Shown: positions 18,295-27,599, counted from the stretch's first letter. The stretch is 64,000 nt of DNA from Bacteroidales bacterium (GCA_015493525.1 WGCY01000015.1:80276-144275); one strand, 5' to 3'. The notes: generated by a model not told the origin, from the sequence alone. Made by a program: numbers and translations.

Positions 18295-19911
18295 ATGAGC
18301 TTCATAAAACGTAATTCTTACGCAATATTTCTGCTTATCAGCATCCTGCTTATCGCTTTTTCGTTTAACCAACTCAGCCTGTGGGATCAGGATGAAGCAG
18401 CTTATGCGGGTTTTGCCCAAAAAATGTTGGAGACAGGCAATTGGCTGGTACCGGATTATATGTGGTCCTTCATTCATCGTAAAACGCCCTTACATTTCTG
18501 GGATATTGCCATCAGTTACACAATATTTGGCATAAATGAGTTTGCCGTTCGTTTTCCCTCCACCTTATCGGTTATATTTACTTATCTGACCATCTATTTT
18601 TGGGGTGGCCGTTTGTTTGGCCGCCGGGTTTCGTTGGTTGCGGCGGCGGTTCTCAGCACTACTTTATTTGTCCCCAGCCTGGGGAAGATATCGGTAACCG
18701 ATGGTACCCTGCTCCTGTTTACCACCTTAAGTGCTTTTTCCATTTTGCAGGTGCTGGCAAATAAAAGCCGGAAAGCTGTTTTCGTTTTTTGGCTTTCCTT
18801 TGCCCTGGCATTGATGACCAAAGGCCCACCGATTATTATTTTCACTTCGGTATTCGTTTTTATCCTTTTTGTTTTTCATCCGCAGAGGAAGAACCTGTTG
18901 CGGCTTCGCCCCTGGTTTTTTCTCCCGTTGGCCCTTGCCCCATTGGTAATCTGGGGCTATCTGGCATGGAAAAGCGATGGAGGGGTATTTGTCAAATGGC
19001 TTGTCGATTGGTACATCCTAAAACGGATAAACGGCAGTGTCCTTGGCCAGACCGGTCCTCCGGGAACGCATCTGCTCTTTACTTTTGTCTTTTTCATTCC
19101 CTATTTTATGTTTTTGCCAAAAGCCTTTTGGAATGGCATTAGCGGGTTGTGGAACGATAAAGGAAACCGTTTTTTGCTGGGTGCATGGTTTGTTGCCGCC
19201 TGGCTGATCTGGGAGTTCTCGCCCAGTAAGTTGCCCGCCTATACTGTGGCTGCCCAGGTGCCTTTGGCCATACTGGTTGCCATGGTGGCGTTAAAGTATC
19301 TGGAGGAAAATACAAGGCCCAAAAAGTTGCTGATAGTGCTGCATTTTATTCTTATGATGCTGATTACCATAGGCCTTACCGTGGCAGCTTTCGTTTTAAA
19401 AATGGATGTGGTGCTGAAATCCTCCTTTATTGTTCTGGCTGTTTTGATGTTTATCGGGATGTGGGTATTTCTAAAAAAACTGTACACCCGGAATTTTATA
19501 AAAATACTCATTGGCATAAACCTTTTGTTTCAGTTTTTCCTTTGGATTGTACTGATGCCGCAAATTGATAAGTATAAAAATAGCACAAAATTGGTCGGTG
19601 AGTATATTGCCCAACATGCGCATAAAGGTTCGGCAGTTGTGATTGGCAATGTAAAAGGGCATCCGCCAAGTTTGATTTATTATACAAGTTTCAGCTCTGA
19701 TAAAATAAGCGAAAATCAAAATATGAAGGAGCTTATCGCTGCTTACGAAAGCCCACGGCCCACGGTTTTGATTTTAACGCATGGGCAGTCAAAGTCTTTG
19801 CTTGGGAAACATCCGGATGCACGGGTGCAATCGTTTAGTTCATTTTTTGTAGACCGAAAAGGGAAAGCCGGTTACTATGTCGTGTTGAACCAAGCTGCCA
19901 GGGCAAAGTGA
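18295..19911 (+). CDS. GT39/ArnT-like membrane glycosyltransferase
   Basis: 538-residue polytopic inner-membrane protein with roughly a dozen hydrophobic helices. The first periplasmic loop contains LWDQDEAAYAGFAQKML, matching the acidic DE catalytic motif of the PMT/ArnT superfamily, followed by RKTPLHFWDIAISY and RFPSTLSV, also diagnostic. Such enzymes transfer a sugar from a polyprenyl-phosphate donor to lipid A, glycan or protein; the acceptor here is unknown. The C-terminal soluble tail (about residues 430-538) is likely periplasmic. Monocistronic. Confidence 0.85.
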   Translation: MSFIKRNSYAIFLLISILLIAFSFNQLSLWDQDEAAYAGFAQKMLETGNWLVPDYMWSFIHRKTPLHFWDIAISYTIFGINEFAVRFPSTLSVIFTYLTIYFWGGRLFGRRVSLVAAAVLSTTLFVPSLGKISVTDGTLLLFTTLSAFSILQVLANKSRKAVFVFWLSFALALMTKGPPIIIFTSVFVFILFVFHPQRKNLLRLRPWFFLPLALAPLVIWGYLAWKSDGGVFVKWLVDWYILKRINGSVLGQTGPPGTHLLFTFVFFIPYFMFLPKAFWNGISGLWNDKGNRFLLGAWFVAAWLIWEFSPSKLPAYTVAAQVPLAILVAMVALKYLEENTRPKKLLIVLHFILMMLITIGLTVAAFVLKMDVVLKSSFIVLAVLMFIGMWVFLKKLYTRNFIKILIGINLLFQFFLWIVLMPQIDKYKNSTKLVGEYIAQHAHKGSAVVIGNVKGHPPSLIYYTSFSSDKISENQNMKELIAAYESPRPTVLILTHGQSKSLLGKHPDARVQSFSSFFVDRKGKAGYYVVLNQAARAK

Positions 19912-19983
19912 TGGCTGCAAAGCCCAATCTTTGAAGAAAGAAACCTTTGAAATAACCTGTTGTCCGGTTTTCCACCGATATTG

Positions 19984-19991
19984 TATTTTTG
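19984..19991 (+). promoter_or_regulatory. -7 element for the MBL hydrolase-Dus operon
   Basis: TATTTTTG (TAnnTTTG) ends 21 nt before the ATG at 20013, giving a short leader. Confidence 0.55.
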
Positions 19992-20012
19992 CCTTTCCAA
20001 AAGAAAAATGCC

Positions 20013-20663
20013 ATGCTTACGATAAAGAAATTTGTTTTTAATCCTTTTCAGCTGAATGCTTACATTGTGTACGATGAAAACGGCGACTGCCTCCTTTTCG
20101 ATACGGCTGTTTCCACCGATGCCGAGATGCAACAACTCGAAGGTTTCATTGCTGAGAATAAATTAAAGCCCATCCTGTTGGTGAATACCCACAGCCATAT
20201 CGACCATATTATCGGGAACCGTAAAGTGGCGGAACGCTATCATCTGAAACTGGCTGCGCATCGCGGGGGACAAGGGTTTATCGACCGGGCTGCTGACAGT
20301 GCCGCCCGCTTTGGGCTCCCGTTTGATGGGGCAAAAGAAATTGATGTTCCGCTGGACGAAGGCGATACATTGACTTTGGGAAATCATACTTTGCAGGTTT
20401 TTTATACCCCCGGCCATGCCGATGGAAGTCTTTGCTTTTATGCGGAACCGGAAGGTTTTGTACTAACGGGGGATGTGCTTTTCAACCAAAGCATTGGCCG
20501 TACCGATTTGCCCACAGGCAATTACGATATCCTGCAAAAGAGCATCTGGGAGAAATTGTTCGTGCTTCCTGACGAAACAGTAGTTTATCCCGGTCATGGC
20601 CCCAACACCGGTATTGGCGTTGAAAAAAAGACCAACCCTTTTGTGGCCATTGGCATGGAATAG
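20013..20663 (+). CDS. MBL-fold metallohydrolase (glyoxalase II-like)
   Basis: 216-residue metallo-beta-lactamase-fold hydrolase. The metal ligands are visible: THSHIDH (HxHxDH), a downstream His in TPGHADGSLCF, Asp in LTGDVLF, and His in YPGHGPNTG. This is the YcbL/GloB-like subgroup, usually thioester hydrolases such as hydroxyacylglutathione hydrolase. The ATG at 20013 is used because MLTIKKFVFNPFQLNAY is the conserved start; an in-frame upstream start would overlap the -7 box. Its stop directly abuts the start of the next gene, so the two are co-translated. Confidence 0.9.
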   Translation: MLTIKKFVFNPFQLNAYIVYDENGDCLLFDTAVSTDAEMQQLEGFIAENKLKPILLVNTHSHIDHIIGNRKVAERYHLKLAAHRGGQGFIDRAADSAARFGLPFDGAKEIDVPLDEGDTLTLGNHTLQVFYTPGHADGSLCFYAEPEGFVLTGDVLFNQSIGRTDLPTGNYDILQKSIWEKLFVLPDETVVYPGHGPNTGIGVEKKTNPFVAIGME

Positions 20664-21647
20664 ATGGAACCGCAAACCGGACAGAGAATATATATTGCTC
20701 CTTTTCAGGGAATTACGACTGCTGTCTTCCGGGAGGTTTACACCCGCCATTTTTCGGGTACCGATAAGCTGTTTACCGCTTTTTTCAACGGTATCCATAA
20801 CGAGAAAAGTTTACGCTCAAAACAAAGGGAAATAGAGAAAACCTGCCACCATGGTATCCCTGTTGTGCCGCAGATTTTAAGCAAAGATGCAGGGGAGATA
20901 TTGCTTTTCGGAAAACAATGTTATGATTTGGGCTTCAATGAAATCAATTGGAACCTGGGATGCCCTTTCCCGCGGGTTGCCCGTAAAAAGAGGGGCTCCG
21001 GTTTGTTGCCCTATCCTGAAGAAATAACGGAGATACTCACAAAAATATTTCCTGCACTTCCCCTGAAATTGTCGGTCAAATGCAGGCTCGGTTATAACAG
21101 CAACGATGAAATCCTGAAGCTTATACCTGTTTTCAACCGGTTTCCGCTTTCGGAAATCATTGTACATGCCCGCCTGGGCAGGCAGATGTACAAAGGCAGT
21201 GTCCAAACAGGGGCTTTCCGTGAAGCTTTGCATTTGTCCGCACACAAAATGGTTTACAACGGTGATATTTTCACACCGGAAGGTTTTCAGGCTTTTCAAC
21301 AGCAGTTTCCGGAGGTAAACCGTTGGATGCTGGGCCGCGGGCTGCTGGCCGATCCGTTTTTGCCTGAACTGATCCGGGGAATTTCCCCATCAGCACAACC
21401 GCTGCTTGTTATCAGGAAATATGTGGACGACCTTTATTTCGCTTATCGGAAAGCGTTTAATGACAACCTGCGTGCAATCAGTGTGATGAAAGAATTCTGG
21501 AGCTATCTTTCCCTCTCTTTTGACCGTCCGGAACGCGTTTTTAATAAAATAAAGAAGAGCACCGCTTTTGATGGTTACGAGGATGCGGTGAATTTTGCGC
21601 TAAGCCATTATGTCTGGCAGGGAAAAGGGGGCGAAAAATTTCTTTGA
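20664..21647 (+). CDS. tRNA-dihydrouridine synthase family protein
   Basis: 327-residue flavoprotein of the Dus family, reducing specific uridines in tRNA D-loops using FMN and NADPH. An N-terminal TIM barrel opens with YIAPFQGITTAVFR (FMN-binding). The catalytic Cys lies in NWNLGCPFPRVARKKRGSGLL-type text (Cys near residue 99). HARLGRQMYKG and MLGRGLLADPFL are further family motifs. The ATG directly follows the previous stop codon. The site specificity (U16, U17 or U20) cannot be told. Confidence 0.9.
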   Translation: MEPQTGQRIYIAPFQGITTAVFREVYTRHFSGTDKLFTAFFNGIHNEKSLRSKQREIEKTCHHGIPVVPQILSKDAGEILLFGKQCYDLGFNEINWNLGCPFPRVARKKRGSGLLPYPEEITEILTKIFPALPLKLSVKCRLGYNSNDEILKLIPVFNRFPLSEIIVHARLGRQMYKGSVQTGAFREALHLSAHKMVYNGDIFTPEGFQAFQQQFPEVNRWMLGRGLLADPFLPELIRGISPSAQPLLVIRKYVDDLYFAYRKAFNDNLRAISVMKEFWSYLSLSFDRPERVFNKIKKSTAFDGYEDAVNFALSHYVWQGKGGEKFL

Positions 21648-21721
21648 GCCGGGAAATTCCTGTTTACCGACAAAACCCTGTCGTTCACCGATTTTTATTT
21701 CCCCTGTTTTGCCAACCCTCC

Positions 21722-21729
21722 TATATTTG
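21722..21729 (+). promoter_or_regulatory. -7 element of the LiaF-TM2-LytS-LytTR operon
   Basis: TATATTTG matches TAnnTTTG and lies 23 nt before the ATG at 21753. Confidence 0.55.
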
Positions 21730-21752
21730 CAGTAAATTTAAAGCAGAAAGAA

Positions 21753-22475
21753 ATGGAAAACTATTCCGACAGATCACATAGCACCCAAAACAGCAAGCTG
21801 GCCATCGGCGGCCTGCTGATTTTTATCGGTGCCCTTTTAATGCTCTCTAACCTCGATTTTTTTAATGTTGACATGGGATACTATATTTTCTCGTGGAAAA
21901 GCATCCTGATTTATATCGGGGTAGTCATGCTGGTTGCCAGGCCCAACAAAATTACAGCCTATATTTTAATCGGTGTCGGTGCCTTCTTCTGGCTGCCTGA
22001 TATTTTCGGATATTATATTCGGTTTAAAGATATTTTTTGGCCGCTCATCTTCATAGGGCTGGGGTTTGTCCTGATTTACAGGCAACGTCCGCATCATATT
22101 GAATATGATGAGAATGGTCATCCGAAAGAGGGCAGCAACGGCTATTTGAACGATGTTTCGCTGTTTGGCGGGGGAGTGAAGATAATACAGTCCAAAAATT
22201 TCAAAGGCGGCAATATTACCGCGGTTATGGGTGGCTCCGAATTCGATTTACGGCATGTGGAGTTTGCTTCCAAAACGGCTGTCATTGATGTTTTTACTTT
22301 GTTTGGCGGTACCAAGTTTATCGTTCCCGAAAACTGGGCGGTTCAATCGGATGCCATCTCTGTTTTGGGCGGATTTACCGATAAACGGGCGGTAAGTATA
22401 AATGCTTCCGAAGATAAGGTTCTGATTATTAAGGGACTTGTTATGCTGGGTGGCGTTGAAGTAAAGAGTTTCTAA
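21753..22475 (+). CDS. LiaF/LiaI-like membrane protein (DUF5668-type N-terminus)
   Basis: 240-residue inner-membrane protein. The first half has four short hydrophobic segments (GGLLIFIGALLML and following), like LiaI/DUF5668 transmembrane regions. The C-terminal half (from about residue 145) is a right-handed beta-helix-like domain with repeated FGG/MGG turns (SLFGGGVKI, AVMGGSEF, TLFGGTKF), as in LiaF, a sensor partner in envelope-stress signalling of Firmicutes. First gene of a four-gene unit ending in a LytS/LytTR two-component pair, so it probably modulates that system (inference). Confidence 0.8.
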   Translation: MENYSDRSHSTQNSKLAIGGLLIFIGALLMLSNLDFFNVDMGYYIFSWKSILIYIGVVMLVARPNKITAYILIGVGAFFWLPDIFGYYIRFKDIFWPLIFIGLGFVLIYRQRPHHIEYDENGHPKEGSNGYLNDVSLFGGGVKIIQSKNFKGGNITAVMGGSEFDLRHVEFASKTAVIDVFTLFGGTKFIVPENWAVQSDAISVLGGFTDKRAVSINASEDKVLIIKGLVMLGGVEVKSF

Positions 22476-22492
22476 TCTTAAACAAACTGACA

Positions 22493-22711
22493 ATGAAATC
22501 AAAAGTGGCAACATATCTGCTCTGGTTCTTTTTAGGCTTCCTGTCTGCCCATCGCTTTTATCTTGGGAAATACGGAAGTGGTATCCTGTATCTTTTGACC
22601 GGCCAGCTTTTTGGCATTGGATGGATTATTGATCTGTTTCTGATCAACGGTTGGGTGGAACGGTACAATCTGGAAAAGCGGGTGAGCAAGATAGAGACAA
22701 TATGGGTGTAA
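22493..22711 (+). CDS. Small TM2-domain membrane protein
   Basis: 72 residues with the TM2 pattern: two membrane helices joined by a short turn. LSAHRFYLGKYGSGILYLLT and IGWIIDLFLI are the recognisable parts of the domain. The C-terminal tail is charged. It lies 17 nt after the LiaF-like gene and 30 nt before the histidine kinase, all on one strand. Function of TM2 proteins in bacteria is largely unknown; context suggests an accessory membrane role in this signalling unit. Confidence 0.85.
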   Translation: MKSKVATYLLWFFLGFLSAHRFYLGKYGSGILYLLTGQLFGIGWIIDLFLINGWVERYNLEKRVSKIETIWV

Positions 22712-22741
22712 GCCTTTTTACAAAAAGAAAAATACAGCAAA

Positions 22742-23794
22742 ATGTTGTTTAACCCGGTATCGAAAAACAAAAGTTATTTTTTAAGTTATCTGGCTGTCTG
22801 GATACTGATTATAGCTGTTCATACACTGGTTCTCAATTTTTTCTACGGGGTTAGCGGGACAGAAAGCCTGACCGATTCACTGGTCTTTAACCTTATTTTC
22901 ATGGTTGCCGGCTACAGCTTGTGGTACGTCATCCGGTTCAATTTGAAAGAGAAGCCCTCTTTTTTCGATTTGCTTTTCAACCACCTGCTCATCGCCCTTG
23001 TAGTCATTTCCCTTTGGCTGTTGCTGGGCTATTTCTCCATGCGTGGATTTTACGGCGGCGATGAGGCTTACATGGACTTTTTAAGAAACTCCCTTGCCTG
23101 GAGGGCCGTCATCGGGCTGTTTTATTATCTGCTTTTTGTGATGTTTTACTACCTGATTCTGTATTATGATGACCTACAGGAAAAGCTGAAGACGGAAAGT
23201 AAGTTGCAAAACCTGGTAACCAAAGCGGAGCTGGAAACGTTAAAATCACAAATTAACCCTCATTTTTTGTTCAACAGCCTGAACTCCATCAGCTCACTCA
23301 CCATTACAAGCCCCGAAAAAGCGCAGGAAATGGTCATTAAACTTTCCGATTTTCTTCGCTACTCGTTAAGCCACGACAAAAATGAAAAAACCAGCCTGCA
23401 AAAGGAATTCGAGAACCTGAAACGTTATCTGGAAATTGAAAAAGTGCGTTTTGGGAAGCGGCTGAATTTTGTTTACAGCATCCCCGAGAGCTGTTATAGC
23501 CAGCAGATTCCCAACATGATCCTGCAACCTCTCATCGAAAACTCCATAAAACACGGCGTTTATAACAGCTCCGATGAGGTACAGGTGGAGATTTCCTGTA
23601 AAGAGGAAAATGATTATCTTGTCATCGAAATCAGCAACGATTACGACCCGGAAGTGAAGAAACCCAAAGGGGAAGGCATTGGACTGAAAAATATTAAGAA
23701 ACGGCTGCAATTGATTTATCATCGGACCGATTTGCTGGAGACTGTGGCAGACAAGATGGTTTTCAAAGCTGTTTTACGGTTACCAAAAAATTAA
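22742..23794 (+). CDS. LytS-type sensor histidine kinase
   Basis: 350-residue membrane-bound kinase. Residues about 10-140 contain four hydrophobic helices with no periplasmic sensor domain. After a short coiled-coil comes the His_kinase (LytS/YehU) motif SQINPHFLFNSLNSISSL, with the phospho-accepting His in NPHFLFN. An HATPase domain follows (LIENSIKHGVY N-box; GEGIGLKNIKKRL G-box). It lies 17 nt upstream of its cognate LytTR regulator. As in other intramembrane-sensing kinases, the signal probably comes through partner membrane proteins, here likely the two upstream genes. Confidence 0.92.
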   Translation: MLFNPVSKNKSYFLSYLAVWILIIAVHTLVLNFFYGVSGTESLTDSLVFNLIFMVAGYSLWYVIRFNLKEKPSFFDLLFNHLLIALVVISLWLLLGYFSMRGFYGGDEAYMDFLRNSLAWRAVIGLFYYLLFVMFYYLILYYDDLQEKLKTESKLQNLVTKAELETLKSQINPHFLFNSLNSISSLTITSPEKAQEMVIKLSDFLRYSLSHDKNEKTSLQKEFENLKRYLEIEKVRFGKRLNFVYSIPESCYSQQIPNMILQPLIENSIKHGVYNSSDEVQVEISCKEENDYLVIEISNDYDPEVKKPKGEGIGLKNIKKRLQLIYHRTDLLETVADKMVFKAVLRLPKN

Positions 23795-23811
23795 ACAAAC
23801 GGAAGTAACTC

Positions 23812-24567
23812 ATGAACAATAAAATATTTGCCCTGATCATTGAAGATGAACAACCGGCCCGCGATTTACTGAAAGCTTACTTGCAGCCTCACAGCGAAAT
23901 AGAACTGGTGGCCGAGTGTGAAAACGGCTTTGAAGGCATAAAAGCCATTACCGAATATCGTCCCGATTTGATTTTTCTCGATATTCAGATGCCCAAGCTC
24001 ACCGGTTTTGAAATGCTGGAGCTGCTGGACGAATACCCGGAAATCATTTTCACGACAGCCTATGACGAATTTGCCCTGCGTGCTTTTGAGCTGAATGCTG
24101 TGGATTATCTTATGAAACCGTTTTCCAAAACACGTTTCGATCAGGCACTGGAAAAAGTCTTTACCCGCCTAAAAAACAAATCGCATTCAAATCATGCTTT
24201 GGAAAAACTGAAGGGGCAGGTTCAAGAGTCATCCGGGCCACAGGAGCGATTTTTTGTAAGAACAGGAAGCCGTATTGATGTGATTCCCGTGGACGAAATC
24301 AGGCACGTGGAAGCACAAGACGATTACGTGGAATTTCACACTTCAAAAGGCCGGTTTCTGAAAAAAGAGACCATGACACAATTAGAAAAGCAACTCCCGC
24401 CGGAACAATTTCTCAGAGTTCACCGTTCACACATTATCCGCCTCGACCAAATGGAAAAACTGGAAAAATACGGCAAAGAAAGCTACATGGTCATCCTGAA
24501 AGATGGTACCCAAGTGCAGGTGAGCAAAAGCCGTATCAAAAGCCTGAAAGAAAAACTCGGGATTTAA
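23812..24567 (+). CDS. LytTR-family response regulator
   Basis: 251 residues. N-terminal receiver domain with acidic pocket (IIEDE), phospho-acceptor Asp in DLIFLDIQMPKLTGFE and conserved Lys in VDYLMKPFS. C-terminal LytTR DNA-binding domain (FFVRTGSRIDVIPVDEI start, VHRSHIIRLDQM near the end). Partner of the adjacent LytS kinase. Its stop codon overlaps by 4 bp the end of the convergent polyprenyl synthase gene. Confidence 0.94.
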   Translation: MNNKIFALIIEDEQPARDLLKAYLQPHSEIELVAECENGFEGIKAITEYRPDLIFLDIQMPKLTGFEMLELLDEYPEIIFTTAYDEFALRAFELNAVDYLMKPFSKTRFDQALEKVFTRLKNKSHSNHALEKLKGQVQESSGPQERFFVRTGSRIDVIPVDEIRHVEAQDDYVEFHTSKGRFLKKETMTQLEKQLPPEQFLRVHRSHIIRLDQMEKLEKYGKESYMVILKDGTQVQVSKSRIKSLKEKLGI

Positions 24568-25550
24568 AAATTCCTTTTATAAATTGACTCGGCCAGCTCA
24601 AACAACCGCCGGCTTTGCGCATGCCCGATAGATAGTTTCTTCAGCGAATCAAGTGCCTCATCATAATACCTCTCCATAATGGCAAACGTATCTTTGTGCA
24701 CATTCAGTTGCTCATAAATGGCCTTCATAGCCTCAATTTTTTTCTCCTCCTCTTTTTCTTCAAAAATATCGAAGATTTCCCGACGCTGTGCTTCATCGGC
24801 TTTGGTCAGTGAAAGGCAAAGCAGGTAGGTCTTTTTGTTTTGCAGAATATCGCCGCCAATCCGCTTGCCAAATGTTTTCTGGTCGCCGAAAGTATCGAGA
24901 TAATCATCTTTAATCTGGAAAGCCAACCCCAGCTTTTCGCCAAAATTATAAATATGTTTCTGGTCTTCAGGAGAAGCATTTCCAATAATGGCCCCCATGT
25001 GCAGGGCTGCGGCCAGCAAAACAGACGTCTTCAGTCGAATCATATTCAGGTACTCATCCAAGGTAACTTCGGGAATATCCTCAAAGTCAACATCATACTG
25101 TTCCCCCTCAATAACTTCGGCAGCTACTTTCTCAAAAGCGGTAAGCAGGGCAAAATGCTTGTCACGGGGTGCTTTGTTCAGTAAATGAATGGCATGAAGC
25201 AACATGGCATCGCCCGTAAGAATGGCTTTGTTCACGCCGAAAGCCTTGTGCACCGTTGTTTCGTTTCTCCGGATATCCGCTTTGTCAATAATATCGTCAT
25301 GAACCAGTGTAAAGTTATGGTAAGTCTCGATGGCGCAAGCCGTATCCAGTGCTTTCGCGATGTCTTCACCGAAAGCTTCGCAGGCCGTCAGCAGCAACAC
25401 GGGGCGAATGCGTTTGGCCTTCATTTTCATTATTTGCAACGCCGGTTTGTACAACACTTCCGGGAAACTTTCGTAACCTTTGGTAAAAAGATAATCTTCA
25501 AAAATGGCTTTTAGTTCGTCATTCGAATGCCTTTGGTTTGTTGTTGTCAT
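24564..25550 (-). CDS. Trans-isoprenyl diphosphate (polyprenyl) synthase
   Basis: 328-residue all-alpha prenyltransferase that adds isopentenyl diphosphate units to an allylic primer, feeding quinone side chains or bactoprenol precursors. Both Mg2+-binding Asp-rich motifs are present: LVHDDIIDKADIRRN and FQIKDDYLDTFGD. Last gene of a three-gene operon after diphosphomevalonate decarboxylase and mevalonate kinase (10-nt gap), which makes a direct supply line from mevalonate to polyprenyl chains. Product chain length cannot be read safely from the sequence. Confidence 0.92.
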   Translation of the reverse strand: MTTTNQRHSNDELKAIFEDYLFTKGYESFPEVLYKPALQIMKMKAKRIRPVLLLTACEAFGEDIAKALDTACAIETYHNFTLVHDDIIDKADIRRNETTVHKAFGVNKAILTGDAMLLHAIHLLNKAPRDKHFALLTAFEKVAAEVIEGEQYDVDFEDIPEVTLDEYLNMIRLKTSVLLAAALHMGAIIGNASPEDQKHIYNFGEKLGLAFQIKDDYLDTFGDQKTFGKRIGGDILQNKKTYLLCLSLTKADEAQRREIFDIFEEKEEEKKIEAMKAIYEQLNVHKDTFAIMERYYDEALDSLKKLSIGHAQSRRLFELAESIYKRNF

Positions 25551-25560
25551 TGTTTTTTCT

Positions 25561-26502
25561 TTAGAATTGCTGAACTATTTTTATGGGGAATGCCTTTAAA
25601 ATATTTTTTGTCTGCTCAAAATCGGAAGTAAATCCGAGCATCATTCCGCCCCCGCCCGAGCCACAAAGTTTTAGGAAATATTTCCCGGTTTTCCAGCCTT
25701 TTTCCCAAACAGGCAGTACTTTTTCTGGAATCATGGGTTGGAAATATTGCCGTGTAAAAGCGGACAGTTTTTCCACACAGGGAAACAACGCCTCCGTGTC
25801 TCCCAAAAGGTAAGCCCGGATACACTGTTGGTTGAGCGGAACGAGTTCCGATTTAATTTTATCAAGAAAATCAGCCTTTTCACACTGGTTTACAAAATAA
25901 TTTACCAGCGGTTGTGTTTCGCCGGTGGTACCTGTATCCAGCAGGAACATCGCCCCGCCGGTATCTGATGTAAATTGCGGTAAGTCAACCACCTCCAATT
26001 TATTCTCTCCCTTGACCATCACCGCCTTTTGCAAATAACAAATCAGGGGGTCCAACCCGGAACTTTTCCCGTGAAACCACGATTCCATGGCCGCCATGAT
26101 TTGTTTCAAAGCAACAAGCTTATCGTTGGAAAGGGCCGCCCCGACCGGAATTTTATTCATCCCGTAACGCTCATAAACAGCAGCCACCAACGACCCCGAA
26201 CTCCCCAGCCCGTATCCCAACGGGATGTTGCTTTCAAACACAAGCCCGTTGGCAATATCCTTTTCCAATCCCGGAATATCTAATTTACCTTGAAAGTCTG
26301 CCTTCCGCGAAAGTTCGTGCAGGTACCCGGCATATTTCTTTAAATGGCTGTTGGAGTCAAACCCGGAAAGGCCGTTTGTCTTACCAAAGGCAAAAGCACC
26401 ATGCAGGTCGTTGTAGGGAATGCTCAACGCCGGCGAACCTGCCATGAGGGCATATTCGCCAAAAAGCAATATCTTGGAATAGAAATTTTCGCGTTGCGGC
26501 AT
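25561..26502 (-). CDS. GHMP kinase, probable mevalonate kinase
   Basis: 313-residue GHMP-superfamily kinase. An N-terminal KILLFGEYALMAGSPALSIP segment matches the mevalonate kinase start (K-x-x-x-x-GEHxVxxG type), followed by the ATP-binding glycine motif PLGYGLGSSGSLVAA and a C-terminal LCGSGGGGMMLGF motif. It sits 2 nt downstream of diphosphomevalonate decarboxylase and 10 nt upstream of a polyprenyl synthase, which supports assignment to the mevalonate pathway over other GHMP kinases. Phosphomevalonate kinase activity cannot be excluded. Confidence 0.85.
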   Translation of the reverse strand: MPQRENFYSKILLFGEYALMAGSPALSIPYNDLHGAFAFGKTNGLSGFDSNSHLKKYAGYLHELSRKADFQGKLDIPGLEKDIANGLVFESNIPLGYGLGSSGSLVAAVYERYGMNKIPVGAALSNDKLVALKQIMAAMESWFHGKSSGLDPLICYLQKAVMVKGENKLEVVDLPQFTSDTGGAMFLLDTGTTGETQPLVNYFVNQCEKADFLDKIKSELVPLNQQCIRAYLLGDTEALFPCVEKLSAFTRQYFQPMIPEKVLPVWEKGWKTGKYFLKLCGSGGGGMMLGFTSDFEQTKNILKAFPIKIVQQF

Positions 26503-26504
26503 GG

Positions 26505-27599
26505 CTACAAGATTTTCTCCGGACCTTTTCCCACTTCATCGTCAATAAATCCCAACGGGCTCAGGAAAGAAACCAGCTCATCCTCAATAAATTGCTTTAC
26601 CTCCACTTTTATGGCGGCCGGATAAAGCATGTGCACATTGGGGCCGGCATCCAGCGTAAAGCTTACCGGTAACCCTGTCTTTTCGCGAAAAGCAAAAATC
26701 CGTTGGATAATTTGCAGCGTGTTGGGCTTCATCAACAGAAAATAAGGCTGTGAAGTCATCATCATGGCGTGCAGCGTAAGTGCTTCCGACTCGGTGATAC
26801 GGATAAAAGTCGTGGTGTCGCCGTCGCGCATGGCTTGTAAAAGTTCCGATAAATTTTCGTGTGCCTGTTTAAACCGTTCTCCCGCATAAGGATTGCTGTT
26901 CATCAAGCCATGTCCCACGCGGCTGGAGACTTTTTTCTCCCCGGCATCCACCAGCAAAATGGTATCCTGATAATCGCTGAAAATTTCATGTATCCGGTCG
27001 TTTACCGGAAAGCCATAGAAATCGGAAGTCCCGGGTTCATTTTTCGTTTCACCCCAAATGACCACTCCGCCATAAACCGACCGACTGGCACTTCCGGAAC
27101 CTAACCGTGCCATGTAGGAAGCCTTGCGGCGAAAATCCTCATCGTTTTGCAACGTGCCGAAAAACTGTCGTTCCATATCGCACAAAACCATGGCCAGTAC
27201 ACTCATGCCGGAAGCCGAAGAGGCGATACCGGCAGAATGGGGAAAAGTATTTTTGGAACGGATGACGAATCTCAGCTGGTTTACAAAAGGAAAAATCGCT
27301 GACAGGCTTTGAAAGAATTTTGCCGTCTTTTCTTCAAAGGCCGGGTTTCGTTGTCCATCAAAATAAAATTCCATTTCCGGTTTCCCGGAAGAAGCCGGCG
27401 AATAACTCACTTCCGTTTCCGAATAGGAGTTGCTCAGGGTGAAGCTAATGGATGGGTTCTGCGGTATCTGCACCGGTTTTTTCCCCCAATATTTCACGAG
27501 GGCGATATTGGATGGACTGCGCCAGCCTGTCTTTCCGGAAGGAATTTCAGTATCTGCAAATTTTAAATCAATATTTTGATAATGAGGCTCTACGTTCAC
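26505..27599 (-). CDS. Diphosphomevalonate decarboxylase
   Basis: 364-residue GHMP-fold enzyme that decarboxylates mevalonate diphosphate to isopentenyl diphosphate. Hallmarks: SPSNIALVKYWGKK with NPSISFTLSNS near the N-terminus, the phosphate-binding SAGIASSASGMSVLA, GSGSASRSVYGGVV, and the C-terminal FTLDAGPNVHMLY containing the catalytic Asp. First gene of the operon. The other mevalonate enzymes (HMG-CoA synthase and reductase, phosphomevalonate kinase, IDI) are not in this window. The ATG at 27599 gives the expected length. Confidence 0.93.
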   Translation of the reverse strand: MNVEPHYQNIDLKFADTEIPSGKTGWRSPSNIALVKYWGKKPVQIPQNPSISFTLSNSYSETEVSYSPASSGKPEMEFYFDGQRNPAFEEKTAKFFQSLSAIFPFVNQLRFVIRSKNTFPHSAGIASSASGMSVLAMVLCDMERQFFGTLQNDEDFRRKASYMARLGSGSASRSVYGGVVIWGETKNEPGTSDFYGFPVNDRIHEIFSDYQDTILLVDAGEKKVSSRVGHGLMNSNPYAGERFKQAHENLSELLQAMRDGDTTTFIRITESEALTLHAMMMTSQPYFLLMKPNTLQIIQRIFAFREKTGLPVSFTLDAGPNVHMLYPAAIKVEVKQFIEDELVSFLSPLGFIDDEVGKGPEKIL

